Origin: Mangrovicoccus sp. HB161399 | GTDB lineage: Bacteria > Pseudomonadota > Alphaproteobacteria > Rhodobacterales > Rhodobacteraceae | Assembly (NCBI RefSeq): GCF_013184745.1 | Contig: NZ_JAATVU010000064.1 | Location: forward strand, 1 to 33,071 | Direction of reading: 5' to 3' | Length of the DNA: 33,071 nucleotides | Shown: positions 1-8,440 of the stretch, piece by piece | Layout of the letters: every line of letters starts with the position of its first letter | How positions within the stretch are numbered: the first letter of the stretch is position 1 | Translations under genes and position numbers: made by a program | The notes under the pieces: generated by a model | What the model was told of the DNA's origin: nothing | Seen by the model: only the letters and a program-made list of their open reading frames with translations | The model's database searches: none

Positions 1-177
1 GCGTCCGGCCGCGCGGTTCAGGCCGTTGATCAGCGGGTCGAGCTTGCCGGGCTTGATCTTGTCCAGCCTGCCGAGGTTGGCGACGACCTTGATCCGGACC
101 TTTCCAGCCTCGTCGCGGTGCCCCTCGACGAGCTGCAGGTAGCGGCGGCCGCCGGATTCCGTGATGCGCGTGTACAT
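1..177 (-). CDS. IS1634-type transposase, N-terminal part, cut by window edge
   Basis: Reading the minus strand from the ATG at 177 gives 59 codons open to the window edge. The protein begins MYTRITESGGRRYLQLVEG and continues through a VVANLGRLDKIKPGKL stretch. A short beta-strand opening, then LVE, then a basic VVANLG segment is typical of the start of IS1634-family (IS4-like DDE superfamily) transposases. The catalytic residues lie beyond the window, so activity cannot be judged. It marks the left border of the EPS locus. I could not locate a terminal inverted repeat with confidence. Family assignment is from pattern memory and is moderately sure. Confidence 0.7.
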   Translation of the reverse strand, partial: MYTRITESGGRRYLQLVEGHRDEAGKVRIKVVANLGRLDKIKPGKLDPLINGLNRAAGR

Positions 178-542
178 GGACGAACAATATTCCGTCCATG
201 CACCTTGCCACAAGGTCAATAATTCACATGACGTGTTACAACAAGACTTCGGCTGAAACCACTATTCCCGGTCGCCAACCCATTGTTTTCATTATGCACG
301 GGGAGGCGCAACCCGCCGAAATCGCGATTTAGCTGTCGAACCTGGGCTGCTCGGCTTTCTGGACGGGCTTCCGCCTTGCGTTGTCGCAATGGAAGCTTGT
401 GGCGGCGCGCATCACATCGGGCGCTTCTGTCTTGAGAAAGTGAGTTTGCCCCCGGATCCCGGACCGGGGGCAAGCTCACGATGGCCAAGGCCAGTCCGAG
501 ATCCCAGTCAAGCATGGCCGGTGTCCGGTTTCCCGGGGCGGA
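178..542. other. Intergenic stretch between IS fragment and beta-helix gene
   Basis: No convincing gene is seen here. Open frames in this interval show neither a good ribosome site nor a recognisable product. It holds a 12-bp perfect palindrome (AAATCGCGATTT, 319-330) and the 40-bp palindrome at 440-479. It is probably the end of the IS1634-type element plus the 3' flank of the 543-3278 gene. Confidence 0.5.
440..479. repeat. 40-bp near-perfect palindrome resembling the right-end IS termini
   Basis: Arms 440-455 and 464-479 are inverted copies differing at one base, with the 8-base centre ATCCCGGA. Bases 440-469 match the outer 30 bases of the right end of the IS3-family element at 31590-32873 (read inward) at 28 of 30 positions. 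It could be an IS-derived remnant, a miniature inverted-repeat element, or a REP-like palindrome. As it lies 64 bp past the stop of the minus-strand gene at 543, it may also act as that gene's transcription terminator. Confidence 0.7.
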
Positions 543-3278
543 TCAGAACATCAGCGTGTCGCTGGCCAGCATGGCCGCGTAGTCCTGCTGCACGGTTTCC
601 GCATCCCAGGCGCTGTTGTCGATCTCCAGTCCATTGACCGAACTCTGGGCGGTACCGACCCACTCGCTGCCGAACATGAAATCGTTGTGGGCATCGTCGA
701 CGAGAGCGCGATAGGCTGCCGTGCCCTGCAGCACGCCGTCAATGTAGAAGCTGGCCGTGTCGGTGGTTTCGGCATCGATCACGACGGCGACATGGTGCCA
801 GTCGGCATCGTTCAGCGCGGCACCCTTCGAGAAGAGGTTGGTGACGCCGGTGCCTTCGCCGGTGTTCAGCAGCTTCAGCAGCATCTCGCCGTTGTCGCGC
901 AGGTTCAGCTGGAACCAGCCCTGCTTCTTGAACAGCGCACCGATATCTCCATCGGCAGCATCGCGCTGGTAGCAGAAGCTGATGGTGAGCGCCTCGTCAC
1001 CCTGAAGGTCGGTGCCCGCATCGACCACCACTACATGATCGCTTGAGATTTCGAAGGTCCCGTCGGTGCTGGCGATCTCGTCGCCGGAAAGGGTCGTGAC
1101 CTTCCCGCCCAGATCTGTCTCGTCTACCAGGATCCCGTTCTCCGTTCCCATCGCAAAGAGGAACGTGTCAGGCATTTGGACGACCGGAGCAATGCCGGGA
1201 TCTTCGGGGGGGATGGCCCTGGCCTCTTGCTCGAAAGCCGCGAGGTGCTCCTGCACGTCTTCGGCACTCCAGGATTCGGAACTGACCTGCAGGTCGGCGA
1301 TCTGCATATGGATATTGTCGCCGCTGCGGTTGCCGAAGGTGAAGGCGTCGTCGCGGTTCGGCAGCGTCCAGTCCACCGCGACCGAGGTTTCCAGCACGCC
1401 ATCGAGATAGATCGCGGCAGCTTTCTCCTGCAGCGAGTCGAAGCTGATGGCAATATGGTGCCACTCGCCGTCCGTGACATCCGCGCCCGCGGTGAAATAG
1501 TTCACAGCTACGCCGGTTTCGGGGTTGATGATCTTGAACAGAAGCTCGCCGGTGTTGCGCAGGTTGACCTGCAGCCAGCTGGTCTTGTTCAGGATGGTGC
1601 CGACGGCGGTGTTCTCCGGATCGATGCGGAAGCCGAACTCGATGCTGGCCTGCGGGAGCAGGCTCATCGGAGTGCCGGTCGGCAGCGCGACAGTGCCGGT
1701 ATCCGGCATGTCGATCGACCACATGCCGGTCTCGGCATCCTCCACCAGGAGAGAGCTGCCAACGGACAGCACGCTGCCATAGCTGGAGGCATCGGCTGCC
1801 GTGCCGTCCTCGATGTCGAGATCGAAGAGCAGCGCTGCGGGCTGGCGTGTCACGGTGGCGGCGGCGCCGACGGCCAGGCCGTCCCTGACGATTTCGACAC
1901 TGACCGCATGGTTGCCGCGGGCCGCATAGTCGAAGCTCGTGCTGGCACCGGTGGCAAAGGAGCCGTCCTCGAAATGCCAAGTGATGTCATAGCCGGACAG
2001 GTCGATGGCGTTGCCCATGCCGTCGGTCACCATCAGCGTGTAATCCGTGCTCAGAGGCGTCGCGTAGTCGAAGGGGGAAGCGAGCACGACCAGATGCACG
2101 CCGCCGGTTTCCGCGGTGAAGCTGAAGATGTCGGCGCCGATGGTCCCGTCCGCGCTGTCGGCGATCGAGCCCTCGCGCAGCATCAGGTTCGCCACGTCGC
2201 CTGTGGCCCGGAACTGCTCCAGGTTGGCGATGACCGCGTCATAGTAATCGGGCTGGCCCAGAAGCAGGGACTGCAGGATCACGTTGTTCTCGATCACTGC
2301 TGCGGGCAGGTCCTTGTCGTCGAGACCGCTGGCGATGTTGCTGGAGATCGTGACGGCCTCGGACGAGGTGATTTGGATCCGGCCCTCGCCGAGAATGGTG
2401 TTGTTGGTGACCAGAAGGCCCTCGACAAAGCTCAGCTTGACGCCGCCCTGGAAATCGATGTCGATGATGTTGTTCTCGACCACGAAATTCCGGAAGGCCC
2501 AAGTGTCGAGATCGCCGCCCCAAAGGTCGACTTCGTCGTTGCGGGCGAAAATCGCTTGGTGCGCATTGGCACCGTCTTCGCCCTGGCCATCGAAAAAGTT
2601 GTGGCGGATGGTGACATTCTCGGTGCGGCGGTCGGTGGAATGGGTCCAGAGCTGGATGAAATCGGCATGCAGCCAGCTGATGTCTATGCCGAGCCACTGG
2701 GTGAAGGTGTTATCCTCGATCAGCAGCCCGTTGACGCCGCCGCCGCGGATGCCGTCCTCCTGGATGTCATGGAAGCTGTTGCCGGTAATCGCCACGGTGG
2801 TGTTGTTGCGGTGCGAGATGCCGCGCAGGTAGTGGCTGATGTCGCAATCCGCGATGGTGACATTCTCGCTGCCGAGCAGGTAGATTGCGCCGCCGACGAA
2901 CTCGGTGCCTTCCGGTCGGGTGCCGTAGCCGTCGGCCTGGCCCTCGAAAGTGCAGTCCTGGACAGTGATATTCGCGCATTGCTTGAGGATCAGATCCTCG
3001 GAATTGTAGTTGAGGCTGGCACGCAGCGCCCCGCTGAAGGTCACGCCCTGGATGACAACGCCGTCCATGCGGGTGAGGATCATCTGGTCGATGACTGCCT
3101 GGTTGTTCGGGTCTTCGGAGGTGATGGTGACGGGCGGATCGTAGGAGACGACATCCGCATTCCAAGCCGAGACGGAATACTTCTCATCGCTGGCAGAAAG
3201 AGAAATTGTATTGCCGGGTTTCGCGTTCTTGATTGCGGCTTCAAGTTCAACGGAATTGGTTACTCGTACGACACTCAT
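543..3278 (-). CDS. Right-handed beta-helix protein with PKD-like and two LamG-like domains
   Basis: A 911-residue protein. Residues about 50-340 carry many short N-rich repeats (VTIADCDIS, VTIRHNFFD, LLVTNNTI) typical of a right-handed parallel beta-helix of the pectate-lyase/PbH1 type. About 405-478 resembles a PKD domain. About 483-672 and 703-895 are two related laminin-G/concanavalin-like modules, each with a W.Q.NLR.[TN]GE.L.K segment followed by WHH[IV]A and a [IY]DGVL strand. The likely role is binding or cleaving polysaccharide outside the cell, perhaps as a lyase or epimerase; no catalytic residues can be assigned. There is no N-terminal signal peptide. The C-terminus (SDTLMF) ends in an acidic-hydrophobic motif compatible with type I secretion, although no RTX nonapeptides are seen. 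The ATG at 3278 follows GGAGAAGG at good spacing. Confidence 0.85.
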   Translation of the reverse strand: MSVVRVTNSVELEAAIKNAKPGNTISLSASDEKYSVSAWNADVVSYDPPVTITSEDPNNQAVIDQMILTRMDGVVIQGVTFSGALRASLNYNSEDLILKQCANITVQDCTFEGQADGYGTRPEGTEFVGGAIYLLGSENVTIADCDISHYLRGISHRNNTTVAITGNSFHDIQEDGIRGGGVNGLLIEDNTFTQWLGIDISWLHADFIQLWTHSTDRRTENVTIRHNFFDGQGEDGANAHQAIFARNDEVDLWGGDLDTWAFRNFVVENNIIDIDFQGGVKLSFVEGLLVTNNTILGEGRIQITSSEAVTISSNIASGLDDKDLPAAVIENNVILQSLLLGQPDYYDAVIANLEQFRATGDVANLMLREGSIADSADGTIGADIFSFTAETGGVHLVVLASPFDYATPLSTDYTLMVTDGMGNAIDLSGYDITWHFEDGSFATGASTSFDYAARGNHAVSVEIVRDGLAVGAAATVTRQPAALLFDLDIEDGTAADASSYGSVLSVGSSLLVEDAETGMWSIDMPDTGTVALPTGTPMSLLPQASIEFGFRIDPENTAVGTILNKTSWLQVNLRNTGELLFKIINPETGVAVNYFTAGADVTDGEWHHIAISFDSLQEKAAAIYLDGVLETSVAVDWTLPNRDDAFTFGNRSGDNIHMQIADLQVSSESWSAEDVQEHLAAFEQEARAIPPEDPGIAPVVQMPDTFLFAMGTENGILVDETDLGGKVTTLSGDEIASTDGTFEISSDHVVVVDAGTDLQGDEALTISFCYQRDAADGDIGALFKKQGWFQLNLRDNGEMLLKLLNTGEGTGVTNLFSKGAALNDADWHHVAVVIDAETTDTASFYIDGVLQGTAAYRALVDDAHNDFMFGSEWVGTAQSSVNGLEIDNSAWDAETVQQDYAAMLASDTLMF

Positions 3279-3878
3279 TTTTTGGCCTTCTCCGACACGC
3301 CGCTTCTGGAGGCACGATTTTTTGCGTCCGGGCTATTTTTACCGGCTCCTGAAGAACAGAAGATTGCTGCAACCTGTCTTTTTTGGGGTGTTCATGCGAC
3401 AAAACCTGATCCGAAAATTCATTCGGATAACACATGTCGACATTGTGGTTTTTGCGTTTCTGCTCGGGCGATTTCCTGTGGATTTCTTCCTCTTCCGGGC
3501 TGAGGATTCGTGCTGGCTGTGCTCCGTGGTTAATTGTTTCCAATATTGATTCTTTGTGGGTCATTCAAACTTAATTATTTCTTAACTTTACATGGAAAAT
3601 CGGGAATCCGGAGGCTTCAGGAAGAGGATGCGCCGAGAGAAAACAGGAATTTTGAAGCAGTCTCTCAGCTTGCGCGCTAAAGTTGAAATATTTCATCCAT
3701 TTGTTAATACTTGAAAAATTTTCTATCGATTGGGAGACGCTTGGATGGGGTGGAGGCGGATGCTTCCATAAGGAGGCTCTTGCTTCCGGCGCGACGGGAG
3801 GTCGCGCTGCCTGCCGAGACCGCTGCATCATGTTGCATCATGCTAAGGATGGAAAACATATCCGCGCGGGATCGTCTC
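3279..3878. other. Divergent AT-rich intergenic region
   Basis: About 600 bases between the divergent beta-helix gene and the membrane EEP-type gene. It is clearly more AT-rich than the neighbours, notably 3550-3720 with runs such as TTAATTATTTCTTAACTTTA. No credible gene, tRNA or hairpin array is seen. It must contain the promoters of both flanking genes. I cannot assign -35/-10 boxes reliably. The AT-richness suggests binding by a nucleoid protein or a foreign origin. Confidence 0.5.
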
Positions 3879-4898
3879 ATGTCCAAGTCTCCCCCCCCGT
3901 ACCAGTGTTTGGTCTGTGCGCTGTTGCCGCCTTCGCTTGCCGTGCTGGCCGCAGCCGCAACTGCCCGGGAATGGCCTGCGGATCTGCCATTGGCCGGGGC
4001 GCTCGGGCGGATGCTGGAAAGTCTGCAGCCGCAGCTTGCAGCCCTGGCGGTCCTCATGGGTCTGGCCCTGGCGCTGCTAGGTGCGCGCCGCCTCGGTGCG
4101 GCGCTGGCCATTGTGGCAGTGCTGGCCGGCGGTGCCGTGGCGGCCCGGCATCTGCGGGTCGCGCAGCCGCTGGTGCCTGGAGCCGCACCGGTGGCCACGG
4201 TTCTGTGGATCAATCTGCTCAATACCAACGCGACACCACCGGAAGAGCTGGCAGAGGCACTCGCGGCGAGCCCTGCAGATGTGATCCTCGTCGCCGAGCC
4301 GCGGGCGTTGCAGAGCCAGCTGGCTGCGCTCTCAGAGGCGTTTCCGGTGCAAGTTGGCTGCAGGGATTCACGCGAGGGATGCGGCATGCTGGCCCTGGCG
4401 CGGGACCCTGCGGTGCGGCTGCGGCTGCGCAAGGCCGGCGGCTACCGCCCCGGCGGGATCGCAGTCGCCGAAATCGACCGTCCCGGCGCGGCACCCCTGA
4501 CCGTGATCGGGGCGCACCTTGTCAAGCCCTGGTTCGACGGGATGATCGAGCCGGAAGCCTGGTACTTGGTGGATGCGTTGCGCAATGTGCCCGGGCCGCT
4601 GGTCCTGGCGGGCGATTTCAATGCCGCACCCTGGAGCCAGCGCGGCGGCCGCCTGGAGCGGAAATGCGGGATGCTGCCGCCGCGCCTTCCCGTGGCAACC
4701 TGGCCAGTTGCAGCGGGGGCTCTGGGCGTGCCGATTGACGGCATGATGGTTCGCGGCGGCGCACGGCTCGCCAGCCTTGCCCCTTGGGGAGAGGCGCTCG
4801 GATCAAATCACCGCGGACTTCTGGCCAGCGTGGCGGTGCCGGGTCCGGAAACCGTGGCGCCCCCCGATTCCTGCTCACCGGCCGGGTATTTTGATTGA
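3879..4898 (+). CDS. Membrane-anchored endonuclease/exonuclease/phosphatase family protein
   Basis: About 339 residues from the ATG at 3879; GGGA lies 7 nt upstream. In-frame alternatives are ATG 3849, whose AAGG is too close, and TTG 3711. The N-terminal third is hydrophobic: CLVCALLPPSLAVLAAAA and the long LAALAVLMGLALALLG... segment give two to three membrane helices. The C-terminal part shows the EEP fold: VLWINLLNTN near its start, GDFNAAPWSQ (metal and catalytic Asp/Asn), IDGMMV and a final GSNHRGLLASV with the catalytic His. The family cleaves phosphodiester bonds in nucleic acids or lipids; the substrate here is unknown. A membrane EEP protein beside an EPS locus might act on envelope lipids, but that is speculation. 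A C8 run covers codons 5-7. Confidence 0.8.
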   Translation: MSKSPPPYQCLVCALLPPSLAVLAAAATAREWPADLPLAGALGRMLESLQPQLAALAVLMGLALALLGARRLGAALAIVAVLAGGAVAARHLRVAQPLVPGAAPVATVLWINLLNTNATPPEELAEALAASPADVILVAEPRALQSQLAALSEAFPVQVGCRDSREGCGMLALARDPAVRLRLRKAGGYRPGGIAVAEIDRPGAAPLTVIGAHLVKPWFDGMIEPEAWYLVDALRNVPGPLVLAGDFNAAPWSQRGGRLERKCGMLPPRLPVATWPVAAGALGVPIDGMMVRGGARLASLAPWGEALGSNHRGLLASVAVPGPETVAPPDSCSPAGYFD

Positions 4899-4911
4899 TT
4901 TCCGGAGGGTG

Positions 4912-4980
4912 GCATGGACCCGCCCGATCTTGCCGCCGGGCAGCTCTCCGGCTTTGCACCGGCCAAGCATGGACCCGCCC
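4912..4980. repeat. 14-bp direct repeat in convergent intergenic gap
   Basis: GCATGGACCCGCCC occurs at 4912-4925 and again at 4967-4980, in the 118-bp gap between two convergent genes. No hairpin with a T-run is evident nearby. It may be a duplication relic; no function is assigned. Confidence 0.5.
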
Positions 4981-5016
4981 CGGGCTCCTTTCATTGCGGC
5001 GAAAAAGGCGTGCGGC

Positions 5017-5898
5017 CTACCCGGCACTGCCAGTCAGCGCCTGGCGCAGCATCCAGCGGGCTCGGACCAGCCGCAGCCGCCAGAGCGTTCCCAGCGCGCG
5101 CCATTTCTCCAGGGGGGAAAGCACCGGGCTGCACGTCACCTTCAAACTGTGCGGCAGCGCGGATCCCGCTACTGCCAGCGCCCTGGACCCCCAGCGCAGC
5201 CGCGCCGCAGCACCGGTGCCGTTCGAGCGGAACATCTCGGATGTGGTGCGGCGCCACTTGCGTGCAAGAGCGGGCCAGTCCTGCCGGGTCGGATGTACCA
5301 CCGCCAGCGCATCGGCATAGTGCAGCGGTATCCCCTTGGCGGTAGCGGCACGACACCAGTCCACGTCTTCGGCCATGCCCGGCACCATCGGTCCGGCAAT
5401 TTCGAAGACCCGGCGGCTGGCCAGCAGGTTCGCGGTGACCGAGAAGCCTTTCTTTTCCACATAGGACCTCTGGTGAAAGGCGAAGACGGTCTCGAAGGCC
5501 TCGGCGCCGGATTTCGGCGGCGGGGTCTCGTCGAAAGTGTCCACCCTCCCGCCGTTCAGCGCATCTTCCCCGGAAAGCGACAGCGCTGTCGCAAGCCAAT
5601 CCGGGGCGGGCACGCAGTCGCTGTCGAGGAAGGCCAGATGCGGTGCCGCAGTCTCTGCCACGCCGCGGTTGCGCGCTGCCGCCGCGCCCTTCTCCGGCTC
5701 GACGACGAAGCGGACCGACGGAAACTCCGCTGCCAGGGGGCCGAGATCGAGCGGCGAGGCATTGTCGACGACTACGGCCTCTGCCTCGGGATGGGCGGCC
5801 AGCTGCGGCGCCAGAGCTTCCAGACAGTGCCGCAGCCGGACAGGATCGTTGTAATGCGGGATCACGACTGCCAGCCGCGGCTCAGCCCTGGTGGTCAT
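5017..5898 (-). CDS. Family 2 glycosyltransferase
   Basis: A 293-residue GT-A fold glycosyltransferase. The N-terminus LAVVIPHYND is the first nucleotide-binding strand. VVDNAS follows at about 43-48, and FLDSD at 90-94 provides the metal-binding DxD. AEDVDWCRAA at about 176-185 is the usual acidic catalytic motif (ED) of GT2 enzymes. It would transfer a sugar from a nucleotide sugar to the lipid-linked EPS repeat at the inner face of the membrane; donor and linkage cannot be read from sequence. It is the last gene of a five-gene minus-strand operon. Its ATG overlaps the stop of the upstream acetyltransferase in an ATGA, implying translational coupling. Confidence 0.9.
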   Translation of the reverse strand: MTTRAEPRLAVVIPHYNDPVRLRHCLEALAPQLAAHPEAEAVVVDNASPLDLGPLAAEFPSVRFVVEPEKGAAAARNRGVAETAAPHLAFLDSDCVPAPDWLATALSLSGEDALNGGRVDTFDETPPPKSGAEAFETVFAFHQRSYVEKKGFSVTANLLASRRVFEIAGPMVPGMAEDVDWCRAATAKGIPLHYADALAVVHPTRQDWPALARKWRRTTSEMFRSNGTGAAARLRWGSRALAVAGSALPHSLKVTCSPVLSPLEKWRALGTLWRLRLVRARWMLRQALTGSAG

Positions 5899-6479
5899 GC
5901 CCGTTCCCCCGCAACCTGCCGCTGCCCCACCACCCGCGCGGGCACGCCCGCGGCGACCGCCATGGCCGGGATGTCCCGGTTGACCACCGCGCCCGCGGCG
6001 ATCACCGCGCCGTCGCCGATCGCGACACCAGGCAGCACCACCACCTTGGCGGCCAGCCAGACATCGCTGCCGATCGTCACATCGGCCTCGTCCATAGGCT
6101 GCTGCGTGACTGGATGGCCGTCATTGAAGCGGTAGCCCGCTGCGGTGACCAGCACGTCGGGGCCGAAGAGCACGTCGTCGCCGATGACGATCCGCCCGTG
6201 CGATGGTCCGGCCCAGAGCGTCGTGCGCGCGCCCAGCCGCAGCCCGCGCCCGGCGCTGATCCGCTCGGCATTGGCGAAGCATGCATCCGGGCTGATCGCG
6301 GCGCCCGGTCCCAGCGCCATCTGCCGCAGCGGCCGGACATGGCTGTAATTGTGGTAGTTGACGATCTTGAAGAGATGCGCCCAGGCGCGCGGGTCGAGCA
6401 CGCCGCCCAGCAGCCGCAGCGCCCGTGCCGGTTTTGACAGCGCTTTCTTGCGCACGGGTCCCCCTGCCGTTCCGTTCAT
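5895..6479 (-). CDS. Hexapeptide-repeat acyltransferase, WcaF-like
   Basis: A 194-residue left-handed beta-helix acyltransferase. Hexapeptide repeats run from IGDDVLFGPDVLV through IGSDVWLAAKVVVLPGVAIGDGAVIAAGAVV, ending in the common GVPARVVG tail. The family uses acetyl-CoA to O-acetylate sugars (maltose, NodL and WcaF type). Within the EPS operon it most likely acetylates a repeat-unit sugar. The start at 6479 was chosen because this ATG forms an ATGA overlap with the upstream GT2 stop and is preceded by GGAGGAA; a longer frame back to 6542 has no such support. It also overlaps the next gene by 4 nt. Confidence 0.85.
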   Translation of the reverse strand: MNGTAGGPVRKKALSKPARALRLLGGVLDPRAWAHLFKIVNYHNYSHVRPLRQMALGPGAAISPDACFANAERISAGRGLRLGARTTLWAGPSHGRIVIGDDVLFGPDVLVTAAGYRFNDGHPVTQQPMDEADVTIGSDVWLAAKVVVLPGVAIGDGAVIAAGAVVNRDIPAMAVAAGVPARVVGQRQVAGERA

Positions 6480-7453
6480 CTGCCGGTTTCCTCCCCGTAT
6501 CCCGCCAGCCAGTCGTGCCGTGCCTGCCAGACATGGCGCCATTTCCCGGCTGCGGCATCAAAGCGCCCGCCGGGCAGCAGCGCCAGCCCCCCCGTCGCCG
6601 CGCGCCGCCCTGCCGCCCAGACCCACATCAGCCCCAGTCCCAGGGACACCAGCGCCCGGGGCCAGTGATCGCGGATCAGCGTGGCACGCGCCTTGGCGAC
6701 CCGTGCCATCTTCTCGGCGCGCTTGCTGTAGCTTGCCCCCACGAGGTGCATGATCTCGGCTTCGGGTGTGATCATCGGCCGGTAGCCCTTTGCCGCGGCG
6801 CGCAGGCACAGATCGGCTTCTTCGCCGTACATGAAGTATTTCAGGTCGAACCCGCCCAACTCCTCCCAGAGCGTGCGGCGGATCATCAGGAAACAGCCGA
6901 CCACGATATCGACCTGGCGCACGCTGTTGCGTGCCCAATTGCCCATGCCCTCGGGGTTGAACAGTTCCGAGCCCCTGAACAGGGCCGATAGCCCCGTCGC
7001 TTGGCAAAAGGCTGACCAGGGGGTGATCTTCATCCAGCAGGAGGCGATGTTGAGAGAGCCGTCGGGAAAGACAGTGCGCCCGCCGGTGATCCCGGCCTGC
7101 GGATTGGCCCTGGAGAAGGCCAGGAGCCGGTCGACCGCGCCGTCATGCACCTCGGTATCGGGATTGAGCAGCAGGAGCCATTCGGTTCTGGCCTCTGCTG
7201 CGGCGATGTTGTTGGCTCGGGCGAAACCGAGATTCTCCGGCGACGCGACAAGCTCGACCTGCGGAAAGGCGGCTGCAATGGCCGCAGCCGAGCCGTCCTG
7301 GCTGGCATTGTCCCAGACTACGGTCCGGAACCGCGTCTGCCGGGTCTGCGCATGCAGCGTTTCCAGGCATTTCAACGTCAGCTCGCGGGTGTTGTAGCTT
7401 ACGACGATGACGGTCAGCTCCGGCGCGTCGGCCCCTGCGGGAAAGGTGTCCAT
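6476..7453 (-). CDS. Family 2 glycosyltransferase, rhamnosyltransferase-like
   Basis: A 325-residue GT2 enzyme of the WbbL/rhamnosyltransferase-like type. ELTVIVVSYNTRE opens the fold, with VWDNAS at 46-51. LLLNPDTE at 94-101 is the DxD equivalent. GGFDLKYFMYGEEADLCLRA at about 200-219 carries the catalytic acidic pair. A hydrophobic stretch near 265-285 (ALVSLGLGLMWVWAAG) may touch the membrane. The family commonly transfers rhamnose or other deoxyhexoses, but specificity is not readable. The ATG at 7453 has GGGAG at 5 nt spacing. It follows the preceding gene by only 12 bp and overlaps the next by 4, so it is mid-operon. Confidence 0.9.
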   Translation of the reverse strand: MDTFPAGADAPELTVIVVSYNTRELTLKCLETLHAQTRQTRFRTVVWDNASQDGSAAAIAAAFPQVELVASPENLGFARANNIAAAEARTEWLLLLNPDTEVHDGAVDRLLAFSRANPQAGITGGRTVFPDGSLNIASCWMKITPWSAFCQATGLSALFRGSELFNPEGMGNWARNSVRQVDIVVGCFLMIRRTLWEELGGFDLKYFMYGEEADLCLRAAAKGYRPMITPEAEIMHLVGASYSKRAEKMARVAKARATLIRDHWPRALVSLGLGLMWVWAAGRRAATGGLALLPGGRFDAAAGKWRHVWQARHDWLAGYGEETGR

Positions 7454-7465
7454 GCCGCTCCCTGC

Positions 7466-8278
7466 TCAGGCACGCTTGGCCCGGCGCAGCGCCAGGAGCC
7501 GGTCTCGGGTGTCACGCAACGGGGTCAGGAAGGAATTCTCCAGCAGGATCTGCATAGGTCCGGCCGGGCGCAGCTCGGCGAAAGCCGTTTCGGGAACCAG
7601 CCCTGCGATCTCCTCCGGCGCGATCCGGCGGCCGCGGATCTTGTTCGATACGTTGCCGTCATGGATCACCTGCAGCCAGGCACCGCGCCCCTCGATCTGG
7701 GTCAGCTTTCCATGCTCGGCGATGGCCATGTGGTGGATGCCGGGCGCGGTCACCGGGGTTTCGGTCCAGTCCGAGAGGCAGGAGAAGAACGGGTTCGATT
7801 CATGCCGCATCCGGTAGAGCGCGCCGTTTCCCATGACATAGCCGTTGGCGAAGTTGTAGACGCCGTGCGCGCCGTCCCGCGCGCGCACCTCCGCCTGCAG
7901 CCGCGCGGCGAAATCCACCGCCAGCGCGTCGTCATTGTCGAGCCGCGTGGTCAGCAGGAGCGGTGTGGTGCGGCCGAAGCGTTCGTTGAGCGAGCGGCCC
8001 CAGCCTTCGGTCAGGAACAGCCCGGTGTAATAGGGCTCGAAAGGGAAGACCCTGCGCAGCTCCTCGACGCGGCTCCTGAATTCCGGCGGCGTGTTCTTGT
8101 CGAAATAGATGATCCATTTCAGATCTGGCACGTCCTGGGCCGCGACCGAGGGCAGGCAGTAGCGCTCGAACAGCTCGAAGCGGCCGCGCAGCCAGCCGGG
8201 GCGGTTGCGCAGCGAGCTCTCTCGGCCCGGCGTGGCCAGGTTGAACCGGGTCATCAGCACATGGGTCAGGGGCTGCAT
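7466..8278 (-). CDS. Putative rhamnosyl transferase (Rhamno_transf family)
   Basis: A 270-residue protein beginning with HVLMTRFNLATPG. It then shows WIIYFDKNTP at about 55-64 and TRLDNDDALA at about 111-120. The LTTRLDNDD block, together with YFDKNTP, is the hallmark of the alphaproteobacterial 'putative rhamnosyl transferase' family. Donor specificity has not been proven for most members, and no dTDP-rhamnose synthesis gene lies in this window. It is the second gene of the minus-strand operon, separated from the FrhB-like gene by 162 bp that hold nothing recognisable. The ribosome site is weak (AGGACGG about 12 nt upstream). Confidence 0.8.
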   Translation of the reverse strand: MQPLTHVLMTRFNLATPGRESSLRNRPGWLRGRFELFERYCLPSVAAQDVPDLKWIIYFDKNTPPEFRSRVEELRRVFPFEPYYTGLFLTEGWGRSLNERFGRTTPLLLTTRLDNDDALAVDFAARLQAEVRARDGAHGVYNFANGYVMGNGALYRMRHESNPFFSCLSDWTETPVTAPGIHHMAIAEHGKLTQIEGRGAWLQVIHDGNVSNKIRGRRIAPEEIAGLVPETAFAELRPAGPMQILLENSFLTPLRDTRDRLLALRRAKRA

Positions 8279-8440
8279 CGCTGTATCCGTCCTGGAGTTT
8301 CCTGCATCATGCCCCGGAACCGGGGGAGGGGCCAGACAGCATGCCCTGCTGCCCTGGCCGCAACGGGTCCGGCTCTAGCAAGTCCGGCGGGCTGCGCCCA
8401 TGGGACATCTTCTTCCGGCCTTGGGCGGGGAACGGGGCCA

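Noticed and set aside
216-515. 99-codon minus-strand frame between the IS fragment and the beta-helix gene
   Set aside because: Low-complexity composition, it crosses the 40-bp palindrome, and no plausible start site or similarity is recognised.
1168-3503. Long open frames opposite or offset to the beta-helix gene (for example 1176-3503 plus strand)
   Set aside because: They are shadows of the GC-rich gene at 543-3278: Arg/Pro/Gly-rich or Val/Asp-rich composition, no RBS and no family motif.
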